64,000 nt of DNA from Triplophysa rosa (Eukaryota; Chordata; Actinopteri; Cypriniformes; Nemacheilidae): the NCBI RefSeq assembly GCF_024868665.1, contig NC_079891.1:13719477-13783476 (forward strand), written 5' to 3'. A program made the position numbers and the translations under genes. Within the stretch, counting starts at the first letter, position 1; each line of letters opens with the position of its first letter. Below, in pieces: positions 10,613 through 21,478 of this stretch. The notes below the pieces were generated by a model. It made no database searches. It was given only the letters and a program-made list of their open reading frames with translations, and had not been told where the DNA came from.

Positions 10613-12130
10613 TTGCGAGCATCGGAGGAAGCTGAAGAAGGCTAGTGTGAACTTGGCGTTGAGCATGCGTGCGGTGCTGATTGAAAGGTAGCCTTGCCGT
10701 GTAAATGTATTTAATTAATGATTCCAGGGAGGTTGGTTTTCTTGGGTCTGGGCTGGGCTCTTTCAATGCCTTTGATGAGTATCAATGTCTGAGCTCTGGC
10801 TATTGATGGGGAGGGTGAGCCATAGAGGAGTTTGTGAAATTTTGTATTTTCGCTTAGGTACCCTTTAATGGAGCTGCCTGGAGGTTTTAAGTGGTGCTGA
10901 GTAGCTGAGGTCCAGAGCCAGGGCATTTGGTGGGATGTTATCGGAGCGGCAGATGCCAACATGAAGGGAGAGCGGGCCTGAGGAAGAGAGAGGAGGAAGG
11001 GAGGTTGCCGCCGGAGCCGAGAATGGAAGTAGCCTCACGCTTGGGTTGGCTCCTTGGGCAAGGGCAAACGGAAGGTCCGGAGGGGAAGCAGACGGGGCCT
11101 GCGCCGCTAATGGAGGCAGCCTTACGCTAGAGTTCGACGGAGGGGCAGCAGGCCATGGGCAGGGCAGGGGATTAAAGGAGGAGGAAGGGAAGGGCTAACG
11201 ATAGGTCTGTGCCGCTGGCGGAGGTGTGCTCGGGCTGCTGAGGTGGCTTGTGGTGATGTTGGCCAGCATGGTGCTGGGAAGGTTGCGGTGATGGGCTCGG
11301 CTGGGTGGAGAAGTGGTCGGGGGCTAGCAGCGGCAGAGTCTGGGGGGCGGCCCGGGCTTGCCGATGGCCTGCTACTGCAGCCTGACGACTGTAGGCCCTT
11401 TCTCGTGAGGGCAGGAGCAGGGGGTTAATCAGGGAGTGGTTGTGATCAAATGTAGTCTCGCGTAGCCGGAGCCTGAAACTGAAAATCTGGGGACTTGTTC
11501 GCTTTCTGGCTGGGGACCGCCCAAGAGCCCATGTGACTGGCTGGTATGTGATGATGTTTAGTCTCTCAAGGCAAAGATGTGAGCGTAGTAATGTTGCTGA
11601 AACTTCAGTGAACGCACAAGGTCTGTTTTGCAAAGGTTAAAATGACCATTATGAGTTTACATCGATCGTGATGAAGTATTGTGTAGGTGATACCTGTGCT
11701 TGCAAATGGATTATAGCCAGCGTGTGCATGATGCCTAGCTGTATGCGCGCTCAGAGAGACGCGTAGAGTGAGCATGTGACCGTCACCCAAACGTTCTCAA
11801 TTCTCAATGCTGTTATATCTTCAAATTGCATGCATTGTTTTGGGCAAGATGTGAATGGGAACGGCACGCTATGTAGAAAATGTATGCCGCTGGATGATAC
11901 AGACAGATTATAGTTAACCAGCAGTCACTTTCGGAGCGCGATTATATTTACTAATCTCCAGAAGTTTACGTTCGGCTCAACTGACGTTCACTGAACAGTA
12001 CGGGCGCCAAAGAAGTGCACCCGTGCTGGCCAGCGAAATCTAACGCTTGAGTGCAGCAGTGTCAACGCAAGGTGACAGAGGATAAAGCTTACTATATTTT
12101 TCAAGTAGAAAGATTGTACTCACCCACCCA
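10613..12130. other. GC-rich then ordinary sequence without a gene
   Basis: To about 11640 the sequence keeps the purine-rich, GC-rich character of the preceding repeat tract and has long but uninformative open frames. Beyond that the composition falls back to normal. No domain, splice-site pair or RNA gene could be supported. Confidence 0.4.
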
Positions 12131-12398
12131 GCTAACAATTTTTGGTTGCCAGAACGTTCACCTAATGTTAGTTTTTGGTTCCCAGATTGTTATTTTCTAA
12201 GGTTCGTTTTTGGTTCTCCAGGAAAGTTTTCTTTAAGGTTCTGGGAACCAAAAACTAACGTTAGGGGAACGTTACCGTAACGTTATAGAAACCATGAAAC
12301 TAACGTTTTATTTCCGTAAAGATAACCAAAAACAAACCTTAAAAAAACTTTCTGGGAACCAGAAACCAACGTTAGGGGAACGTTCCCAGAATGTTAGC
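12131..12398. mobile_element. 268-bp inverted-repeat DNA element
   Basis: It starts GCTAACAATTTTTGGTTGCC and ends with TTCCCAGAATGTTAGC. The interior alternates forward and reverse versions of GGTTCCCAGAACGTTC and AACGTTAGGGGAACGTT, giving strong hairpin potential. Such units are common in cyprinid genomes. It has no coding capacity. Confidence 0.7.
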
Positions 12399-12839
12399 CT
12401 AAAATATTTTTCTCGGGTCCGTTTGGCCGTTTTGGGATCACTAAAATATTGCTTGCTAGACACCGAGCAACTGTCAAGACGTGAGCAAAAAGCTTAAAGT
12501 TTGTACATTAAGTTAATGTTGATGTATATATATATAAAACAGTGTTCATCTAGGTGACTTTAGCGTGTTCTTAATCGGATCTCATCGTCAGTTTTTATCA
12601 TAGAAACACCAAATGACCAGTAATATCAGAAGCATCGCCGCCAGTCCATATTTGGGTTTAATATGTGTTAAACTTCAGGTTCCTTTCGAACACTAAGTTT
12701 CTTTCTGTGTGTTGGATCACCATTAAAATCAAATCAGAAATAGGTTGGATGTTGTGAGAGAATTCTTCTGCAGATCTGGGAGCACAAAAACAAGACACAG
12801 AGAGGCATCAAGCTTTTGAACTCATTTATTTTAGAAACA

Positions 12840-13340
12840 TCAAGTCTTTATATATGGCACCAGAATATTAATCGATCGAGTATACACAGTCATACATGAC
12901 AGCATAAACAGACCAAAAGACATAGTACACTGCGACACAAATAAAATAACAAAAACAGCAGTTAAATACAAAATCAGTTATACACAGGATTATGAATCGA
13001 TCCAGCATACACTTGCAAACATGGCAGGATAAGCGGATCACAAGACATAATTAACTGCGTCCCACTGCAAACAACCAATCACAGTATGCAAAAACACAAC
13101 ATCAAGGTACAATACAGTTGGCTATACAGGAATATGAAACGATCAGGCATAAAAACTAACACACATGGAAGTATAAGCGGATCAAAATACATATTTCACT
13201 GCAGCACTTACAACATATGGCTATACAGGAATATGAAACGATCAGGCATGTATACTAGCACACTGAAGAATATGCGGATCAAAAATACCTAATTCACTGC
13301 AGCACATTGTACAAAATGAAACCGTAAGTAAACAATTTAG
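12840..13340. repeat. Degenerate tandem repeat, about 100-bp period
   Basis: The phrase GGAATATGAAACGATCAGGC occurs at about 13127 and 13226, 99 bp apart, and weaker versions (GGATTATGAATCGATCCAGC) occur upstream near 12986. Interleaved blocks such as AGCGGATCA and TTCACTGCAGCAC recur in the same order. Copies are diverged. Confidence 0.7.
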
Positions 13341-13744
13341 ACAAGGTACAAGACAGTCTTAAAACACAGCAGAGTCGCACTACCACTTGAATAGCATTAA
13401 AGAATAGTATTAGATATATATTGTAATAAACATTATACTTTTAGCTAACCCAGAAATAAATGAACATCAAGGTAGCATTAGAACAAAAGATATGAACACA
13501 CATATTAGTGTAAGTAACAGTCTGCATAAAGACCTAGCCTATCAGGGTGGCACACTCACGACCACCAAACCGACGACCAGCCCGAGGCGATACTCGAAGC
13601 ACTCCAAGGCCCAAGCCATATTGTTGACCGTCGAAACAATCACCATCGTCAAGCCGTTGCTAAGCGATTTGACCTCGTCATATCACCATGAAATGCAGTA
13701 CAGTTCAGTTCAATCCACATGGCGAAGGAAAATAAAGTCCAAAA

Positions 13745-14460
13745 AACTTGTGCGGGTACTAAACTATCTTGACGACTGGCTCATTTGACACACTCGCGAG
13801 ATCTGTTATGTACACACATGGACTTAGTGCTTCGGCACCTAGATCGATTGGGACCACAGGTCAACCGAGAAAAGAACAAGCTCTCCCCTGTGCAGAGCAT
13901 CCTCTTTTTTGGTATGGAACTCAACTCTGTCTCCATAACAGCGCGACTGACTACAGAAAGCGCTCAGTCAGTGTCAACTGCCAACTGCCAGTCAACTGCC
14001 TGGAATATTTCAAGCAGTCAGCGGTCCCCCTGAAACAAATTCAGAGGTTCCTGGGCACATGGCATCCTCGGCGGCGGTGATACTTCTCGGGTTGATGCAC
14101 ATGAGTTCCCTGGAGAGCGTGGCACACCAGCAGCAGGCGGATGGTGATTACGCCTCTCTGCCGACGCACCCTAACCCCTTGGTCTTCAATGACCTTTCTA
14201 TGGATTGGGGTCCCTCTTGGGCAGGTCGCGAGGCACGTCGTGGTGACGACAGACGCCTCCCTGCAGGGTTGGCATGCCGTGTGCAATGGGCACGCAGTGT
14301 CGGGGCAATGGACGGGCCCCCGCCTGCGCAGGCATATCAACTGCCTAGAGTTGTTGGATGTGCTACTTGCACTGAAGGGGCTACAACCTCTCATGCAGGA
14401 CAAGCACGTGCTGGTCCAGTCGGACAGCATAACTGCCATAGCGTATTTCGCGAATCGGCC
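13745..14460 (+). pseudogene. DIRS-like reverse transcriptase/RNase H fragment (copy B)
   Basis: It opens with the reverse transcriptase active-site block VLNYLDDWLI (about 13756-13788), continues through LVLRHLDRLGPQVNREK and SPVQSILFFGMEL, then enters RNase H with DASLQGWHAVCNG and HINCLELLDVL (about 14245-14360). The polymerase copies element RNA into DNA and RNase H removes the template. Several frame changes and stops separate the blocks, so nothing functional is encoded. At about 14461 the sequence switches abruptly to the opposite orientation of the same family. The 5' edge abuts non-repeat sequence. Confidence 0.8.
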
Positions 14461-15807
14461 AGGGGGGGCTGTCGTCAAGAGCATTAGCTCCGAGAACCAA
14501 GTCTGGTTGGGCCAGTCTGGCGCAACTAGTACATTTGATGCTCCTCTTCCCTGACCTTGCACAGGATCTGTGCAATGAGGCTCACTGGGGGGAAGGCGTA
14601 CTTCCGCTTGTCCCACGGCCAGCTGTGTGCTAGAGCATCCGTGCCGAGGGGGGCCTCGGATGGGAGTACCCTAGCGGGCAATGGGTGGTGTCCAGGGAGG
14701 CGAACAGGTCTACCTGAGCCCGCCCGAACTGTACCCAATGAGCTGGACTGCGTGGGGGTGGAGTCGCCACTCTCCGCGAGGCGTCAACTGACGAGAGAGC
14801 GCATCGGCTGTCTGGTTCAGGTCGCCTGGGATATGTGTGGCTCGCAGGGATCTGATCACCTGCTGACTCCACAGGAGGAGGTGTCGGGCGAGTCGTGTTA
14901 TCTGCTGTGAGCGAACGCCACCCTGGCGGATGATATACGCTACAGAAGTTGTGCTGTCCGACCGGACCAGCACGTGCTTGTTCTGCACGAGAGGTTGTAG
15001 CCCCTTCAGTGCAGGTAGCACATCCAACAACTCTAGGCAATTGATATGCCCGCGCAGGCAGGGGCCCGTCCATCGCCCCGACACTGCATGCCCATTGCAC
15101 ACAGCACCCCAACCCTGCAGGGAGGCACCTGTCGTCACTACGACGCGCCTCGTGACCTGCTCGAGAGGGACCCCTGTCCGTAGAAAGGTCATTGAAGACC
15201 AAGTGGTTAGGGTGTGTCGTCAGAGAGGCGTAATCACCATCTGCCTGCTGCCAGTGTGCCACGCTCTCCAGGGAACTCGACTCTGTAGCCCGTGTTGGAG
15301 CGGTCTCATGTGCATCAACCCGAGGGGTATCACCCCCGCCGAGGATGCCATGTGCCCAGGAGCCTCTGAAATTGTTTCAGGGGGACCGCTGACTGCTTGA
15401 AATATTCCAGGCAGTTCAACACTGACTGAGCGCGCTCTGTAGTCAGTCGTGCTGTAATGGAGACAGAGTTGAGTTCCATACCAAGAACGAGGATGCTCTG
15501 CACAGGGGAGAGCTTGCTCTTTTCTCTGTTGACCTGTGGTCCCAATCGATCTAGGTGCCGAAGCACTAGGTCCCTCTGTGTACATAACAGATCTCGCGAG
15601 TGTGTCAAAATGAGCCAGTCATCGAGATAGTTTAGTACCCGCACACCTCTCTCCCAGAGGGGAGTGAGGGCGGCTTCCACGATCTTCGTGAAGACTCGTA
15701 GGTACAGGGACAGACCGAAAGGGAGTACTCTGTACTAATATGCCCGACCCTCGAAAGCGAACCGTAGGAACGGGCAATGACGAGGGAGAATCGAGACATG
15801 AAAGTGT
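14461..15807 (-). pseudogene. DIRS-like RT/RNase H fragment in opposite orientation (copy C)
   Basis: Read on the minus strand from 15807 it gives RT blocks FLRFAFEGRAY (about 15765), VLNYLDDWLILTHSR (about 15635), then SPVQSILVLGMEL, RNase H blocks HINCLELLDVLPAL (about 15040), and the downstream PWDKRKYAFPPVS and LVAPDWPNQ (about 14640-14480). It reaches further 3' than copy B. Stops and frame changes are frequent. Its 5' end at about 15807 is joined directly to a DIRS terminal region facing the other way, so this copy lacks its own leader and gag. Confidence 0.8.
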
Positions 15808-16690
15808 AGAGAATTTAGCATAAGCCAAATGGTCGGAGTCATTGAAAGAAGAGCCATCAACCCCCACTCCCTTTTGTCCTGGTTTCTTTTGCTATCATCA
15901 TCAAAAGACCATAGCAAAAACCTGGCTCCAGGGGTCTGGTTTTAGAGTTTTGATAACGTTTTGTCTCTCTGTTGGATATTTACGACCCCTATGCTTCAAA
16001 GCATTGGTGAGAAGTCTCTGTCTCATCTCTAACTTAACATCTGAGGCTAACCAGAGAAATGTCCCTGACAATAGGAACTTATGTGATTAAACTGTCCTTT
16101 TCTATACATATATCTAACTATCTAGGTTGTGTGTTGGCGCTCATGCCATTTTAAATAGTCTGTCACAGTTAGATATACAAGTTTAATTCAGGCTTTTTTG
16201 TATGCGTTCCATCGGAATGAATCATGACTTGTTGCAATTCAAACCTGTCCATTTTTTATATCTAAATGTTTGTCTTTACAATTCCTCCTTGTATATATAC
16301 CTTGTGTGACCATAGAACACTTTCTTTTCATTATGTTATAATTGGGAATGATATTTTGTAAAGTTGCCAGGAGGTCATAAAGAAGCAAATTAGCTGTTGA
16401 GTGGACAAAGAACCTCTTCCCTGCTCAACTCTGATTGGTTGATTCAAACTCAGGTGGGCCTGCCCTCTCGTGAGTTTAAATATCGAGCCTGCTCTGAAAA
16501 CCGCTTCTCTTCTCTTCCGGCTTCGTCTCTTCCTCTCGTCTCTTCGGAGACTGCCCTCCCTCCCCCGGGGGAAGGGATGGAACAATGGACTTCTACTGCC
16601 ACGTGGTTAAGCCATGCGGGCCGATCACGAGGCCCACAACTTTCTGCAGGGCTGCCTTTCTGAAACCTTTTGAACAATTCCATCTCTACA
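15808..16690 (+). mobile_element. DIRS-like 5' terminal region (copy D)
   Basis: About 700 bp from GTGTAGAG to GCCTGCTCTGAAAA is the reverse-complement counterpart of 18110-19155. It includes CCAAATGGTCGGAGTCATTG, GACCATAGAACAC and CTCAACTCTGATTGGTTGA (a CCAAT-box-like promoter element). It runs on to a short open stretch with two Cys near 16590-16660 that could be the start of a gag protein, and then stops at ordinary sequence. I infer it is a DIRS 5' end because copy E joins the same region to DIRS pol. Confidence 0.6.
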
Positions 16691-16819
16691 CGGGCATACG
16701 GATATTGGTCCAGCACAGAGCTTGCAAGTATCCGTTTCTATTTATAGAATAGCTGCGTTAAGTCTGTGCCTCTTTGTTAAAGATGATTTTTATTGGTGTT
16801 CAGAAATCGCTGCCATGCC

Positions 16820-16845
16820 CTCTCTCTCTCTCTCTCTCTCTCTCT
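16820..16845. repeat. (TC)n microsatellite
   Basis: A pure run of alternating T and C, about 26 bp. Confidence 0.95.
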
Positions 16846-17289
16846 TCTCACTCATTCTCCCTCCGCGCTACCAAGCGTATTTGTGTTTAAATGTTTTGTT
16901 CGTCTTATGCGATCGTCATTGTTTTGTTATCATGTAGAGTAGAGTTTAATAAACGACCATATATATGCATTTGTGATGGGTTTTCTGTATTCATGCTCAC
17001 AAACTTGGTCCCTTCTACTGTGTTTCGATTCGCTACCTTTGCTCTAAATCCTGTTTGGTAAAGTCACGTTACTTGTGGCCATGAGATAATGTAAAGTATG
17101 TAATATCATTGAGGCATTTGCTGGACGAATGCATACAAGTATTGTTATGCTTTAGACCGTAAAATATGTATATTTGATCACTAAACTAAACTAATTCCTT
17201 GACTGAAATGGATGTTTTAAATAACTCATTTCATGGATATGATCTTGAAAGATCTGGTGGAGAACCATATTTGGTGAGCTTTGCTCATC
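16846..17289. other. Unique AT-rich spacer
   Basis: No gene or named repeat is visible. It separates two DIRS fragments that face each other. Confidence 0.5.
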
Positions 17290-17299
17290 AATATAATAA

Positions 17300-17835
17300 C
17301 GGTAGCTAAAACCGCTACAAAAGAAAGCATCCTTCAGGTCGATTGCCATGAATCAATCTTGACATCTGATAGATGCCAGGATGTGCTTATGCGTGAGCAT
17401 CCTGAATGGCAGCTTGAGTAGGTGCCTGTTCAGGGTACGCAGATCTAGCAACCTCCGCTTATTTGGGGACGATGAAGTACGGGCTGTAAAACCCGTTGAA
17501 CATCTCGGCTAGAGGGACGAGCACGATCGCTTCCTCTCCAGAGGGGTGGCGACCTCGGCCCGAAGCACAGGAGCATCCTTGCCTCTGACTGAGGTTTGAG
17601 AGGATGCCCCGAAACTTGGGCGGGCGTCTGGGGAGTTGGATCGAGTAGCCGAGACGGATCGTATCCCGTAGTCACCGTGACGGTTTGGGAAGCTCTTGTC
17701 AGGCTCCCAAGGCTAGAGGCTAGGGGTACGTTCTGCTTCATCGACCTCCCGGGGGGTGGTTCGATGGCTGGCAGTGCGGATCCCCGGAGAGGAGATCGGC
17801 TCTGCAGTTTTACCTGCCTGGCGATGATGTAGCAC
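17300..17835 (-). pseudogene. DIRS pol N-terminal remnant
   Basis: The minus-strand reading matches the pol start region at 42285-42810 in copy F: a block around AIEPPPGRSMK, then TQTVTVTTGYDPSR-like sequence, a block corresponding to the start of the RT domain (PKSGG... and FIVP-like positions in a shifted frame near 17450), and remnants of the first catalytic motif near 17340 (HGNRPEGCF in a shifted frame). Stops and frameshifts make it non-functional. The RT palm, RNase H and recombinase are absent. Confidence 0.65.
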
Positions 17836-18023
17836 AACGCACCATCGATTGAGAGTGCTTAGGCTGATGATTATCCTCGACATTGGGTCTCGCCGCAACT
17901 TTGAGTTGCCGAACACCGCCGTGTAAAGGGTGAGAGCGGCTGTGATAATACCCAGACGATGATGTAGCACAACGCACCATCGATTGAGAGTGCTTAGGCT
18001 GATGATTATCCTCGACATTGGGT
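17822..18023. repeat. 66-bp block duplicated at 136-bp spacing in the DIRS leader
   Basis: GATGATGTAGCACAACGCAC and the following 46 bp occur at 17822-17887 and again at 17958-18023, without visible differences. The block corresponds to the 90-bp unit found three times at 41992-42240 in copy F, so this part of the element is prone to tandem duplication. Confidence 0.85.
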
Positions 18024-18261
18024 CAGTTGGGGAAAAGGGCAGTCTCCGAAGATACGCGACGAACCAGTTTCTGATGAGGGCAGGTATAGAGCAAAAAGGG
18101 CAAGCTGCGTTTTCAGAGCAGGCTCGATATTTAACTTCATGAGAGGGCATGCCCACCTGAGTTTGAATCGACCAATCAGAGTTGAGCAGGGAAGAGGTTC
18201 TTTGTCCACTCAACTAATTTGCATCTTTATGACCTCCTAGCAACTTTACAAAATACCAGTC

Positions 18262-18599
18262 TGTAACAAGGTTCAATGTAGGGAAGGAAGGAGGCGGGAA
18301 CCGGCGAACATTCAAAACATTTAATTAAAAACAAATAAACAATAAACAACAGCAAAACAGGCCGGCAGCCCCTCACGGACGACTGCCGGCCACACAGACA
18401 TAAACAAACTTAAACAAAACTTGACTAATGTCCGGGCCCGGTCCTCTCTCCCCGTATTCTCCTGCCGTTCATCCTTTTATGCTTCCGCTCCTCCGTGAGA
18501 GATACGAGGCCAGAATGACGCCCAGCTGACACTCATTGTCAATCGCGTCCCGGCCTCGCTTCTTCCTCCCACGGCTCTCGTCACGCCTCCCTCGTCACA
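18262..18599 (-). mobile_element. Solo LTR (family L1 of this window), 338 bp, target duplication CAGTC
   Basis: On the minus strand it starts TGTGACGAGGGAGGCGTGAC and ends CCTTGTTACA. The 5 bp on each side are identical (CAGTC at 18257-18261 and 18600-18604). It shares GGACCGGGCCCGG and the GC-rich GGCCGGCAG hairpin with 47380-47711 and with the LTRs of 55844-56896. It is a recombined relic inside DIRS copy E, so it is younger than that copy. Confidence 0.92.
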
Positions 18600-19155
18600 C
18601 AGTCCAAATTATAACATAATGAGTATCGAGTGTTCTATGGTCACACAATATATATAAACAATGAGGAATTGTAAAGACAAACATTTAGATATCAAAAATG
18701 CCAGGGTTGAATTGCATCAAGTCATGATTCATTCGGATGTACGAATACAAACAAAGCCTGAATTAAACTTGCCTGTTTAACAGTTACAGATTATTTAAAA
18801 TGGCAAGAGGGCCAACGTATAACCTAGATATTTAGATATATTTATTGAAAAAGGACAGTTTAACCACATAAGTTCCTATTTGTCAGAGAACTTTCTCTGG
18901 ATAGCCTCAGATGTTAAGTTCCAGGTGAGACAAAACAGAGAGACTTCTCACCTCTGCTTTGAAGCTTAGGAGTTGTAAATATCCCACAGAGAAACAAAAG
19001 GGTTATCAACACTTTCAGGAGAAGAACCAACCTAAATCCAGGCACCCCTGGAGCCAGGTCTTTTGATGTTGATATCAAGAAACCAGGACAAAAGAGAGTG
19101 GATGGGGTTTATGGCTCTTCTTTTAATGATTCCGACCATTTGGCGTCCCCAAGTC

Positions 19156-19665
19156 TCTACACCGCTGTCTTCCTACCTCTATGACACTTGACTCTGCTGC
19201 AACAGCCAGCCGGCACACATTTTAAAAAATGGTCCCGGCCCCTCTGGCATTTGCCAGAATTGCCTGATGGCCAATCCGCCGCTGCATTGGAGTCAACGGA
19301 GTTGACGAGACTCTCTTTCTCAATGTCACTGGCAGTGAGGTTGTGAATTGCAACCAACGGTTCACTCCAACCCTCCCCCTTCCATTTCAAAGCCTTACGG
19401 TGGCTGACACACAACTAGTATGATGGCACGTTACGAATTGCACTCTGTAGAGCAGTTTGTCCGTTTAGGGCTACTGTAGAAACAACATGATTCCATTTAA
19501 GGGGACCCGCGGTGTATGTGGATAGAAATAGCTCATTCTAAGATCATAAAAACATAACGCTTCATTTTGTACGGTCTTTCTACACCTCTGAACACATAAT
19601 TATGTATATTATATTACATTTCTGTCAATAGATCCTCCAAAAAATTACACACTGGACCTTTAAAA
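19156..19665. repeat. Interspersed repeat of unknown class
   Basis: The minus strand contains GTTGGTTGCAATTCACAACC and ends near AAGGTCCAGTGTGTAATTT, phrases I recognise as common in fish genomes. No coding capacity was found and the ends are uncertain. Confidence 0.4.
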
Positions 19666-20684
19666 ATATGAATTAAACCATAAACTTAAAAAACATGTCA
19701 AAACCAAAGAATGTGAAGGTACATGATTATAGTTGCAAAATCACCACCAGCCTTAAATCTTAACAAATCACACCAAAAAACAATAGCAATAAAGACAACT
19801 TATGATCATCCACACTTTGCATTTTAATATTGTTTATACTAAATTCAGGATTGTTAAATCTAAATTCAGGATTTTTATGTGTTATCATTCATCAGTGGGG
19901 GAAAAACACTTTGAAAGTGATCGCAATGATATCATTTCTCTGTATTGTTCTCATTGTGGTTGGGGACTTAACTAATTCTCTTCAATGTAGAACAATTATT
20001 CAAACTTTATAGTTAAAGTTATCGTCCATGGTGTTAAAAGGCCTTCAGTAAAATAAACATAAAACTCTGGAAACAATAGAACTGCAGTGGATTAGTTTAA
20101 TGTTAAATATGAACTTCAAACTTTTAAATCAAAACACAAATCAAATACTGTATTAGCCGAATGTTTACATCATTAGCTTATGGCCACATGATGAGATAAT
20201 GTCACCATGTTTTGCTTTCTATCCATAACACATCAACTGATAACTCAGCCTACACATTTTCCATTCCACTACATTAAAAATAAAATATATTTTAAACCAT
20301 CAAGGCATAATACAAGCTGCTTGTTCTTCGTTGATGTTTATTCTCTTTGTATGTGCTTCTACAGAACTGAGAGGGGCTGGGACGATGCTGATAAAAGAAA
20401 ATGGCTGTTGGGAATGCAGAGAACTTGTTCACCTGTTTAGAGTCAGACTGAGATTCAGTTAGCAAGTGACAACTCTGTTTGGGGGTGGAGGGCCTACGTG
20501 TAGAGAAACCCAGAGGAAAACATGACTGGCACTTCAACTTCTCAACAAATTAAGAAGTGAAATACCTTTTAATACATTCAATAGATCTTTAACAGATATC
20601 CTGGAGAAAAGACAGAAGTATATGTAAGTACTTGCTTACTACAGTGTGCTGGCATGAGGACGAAAAGCTTCGAAAAACAAGTTC
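19666..20684. other. Non-coding stretch
   Basis: AT-rich sequence with no supported gene, splice pair or RNA gene. Confidence 0.45.
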
Positions 20685-21130
20685 ACACAATAACAAACCA
20701 GACCTCAGACCCCAGAAAATAAACCTCATTTAATTCGTCCCCGTGTGATTCCAAGCCTGAATTACTTTGTTTCTTCTGCAAAACATCAAAAGAGCATATT
20801 TTGAAGAATGGAACCAAACCACAATTGACCCCATTGACTTCTCAAAATATCCTCTTTTGTGTTCTGCAGAAGAAAGAGTCACAAATAGGTTTTAAATTAT
20901 ATGAGGGAGAATAAATGATGACAGGTTTTTTTTTTGGTTGAGCTATCCATTTAAACAATGAGGTTAATGACAGATTAACAGCATGATCGGTGGTCCGTAA
21001 GGGAGATTGTACATTGTTACTTTTGGAAGTAACTGAACTCTGAAGAGTTATTTGTGTTACATCTCGTTAAATGCATTTTGCCAAATGCAGGTTTGTTTTC
21101 TGGGGTCTGAGGTCTGGTTTGTTATCGTGT
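20685..21130. mobile_element. Inverted-repeat element with 42-bp arms, enclosing a MITE-type repeat
   Basis: The arms 20685-20726 and 21089-21130 are near-perfect reverse complements, sharing CTGGGGTCTGAGGTCTGGTT. Between them, 20727-20957 is a minus-strand copy of the repeat described at 1951. No reading frame is present. Confidence 0.7.
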
Positions 21131-21193
21131 TCATTTACAGTTTACCAATTTTAAACCTGAACGGCGGCATGAAAAATGCACACTGCATTAGAA

Positions 21194-21452
21194 GAGAGTT
21201 ACCTTTGAATAGTTTCTGACATCAGGACAAAATAAATATATTTCCTTTATTTGCTGTTATAATTGCCATAAAAAAAACTGCTTATACAGACTACAAATAT
21301 AGAACAATAAATAAATAATCAGACGTTCATGGATAATGTAAAAAGTATTGTGCTGACAAACACGAACACAGGGTGTGCCGATGTAATTCTTGTAACCAAA
21401 TTACATGTGGGTATATTCCAAGCAAACAGGTTTTCTGAGTGACACTTTAAAC
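21194..21452 (+). repeat. Direct repeat of the natterin-like upstream module, distal copy
   Basis: This 259-bp block matches 24896-25165 almost base for base, in the same orientation, from GAGAGTTACCTTTGAATAG to GAGTGACACTTTAAAC. The proximal copy lies about 135 bp ahead of the TATA box of the natterin-like gene. The distal copy is followed by the hAT element at 21479 and by no gene. Confidence 0.9.
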
Positions 21453-21478
21453 TTGAACATAAACTTAGAACAACTGAT

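Larger units (their letters stand above)
17290..19155 (-). mobile_element. DIRS-like 5' end with start of pol (copy E), interrupted by a solo LTR
   Basis: On the minus strand it reads from the terminal region (19155-18110) through a leader with a duplicated block into the N-terminal part of pol, then breaks off near 17290. Compared with copy D it lacks the gag region: a junction after CTTCGGAGACTGCCC leads straight to pre-pol sequence. A solo LTR of a different family lies inside the terminal region at 18262-18599. Removing it leaves an uninterrupted match to copy D. Confidence 0.7.

Noticed and set aside
14557..15400. Plus-strand open frames across 14557-15400
   Set aside because: They are antisense shadows of the minus-strand DIRS copy C.
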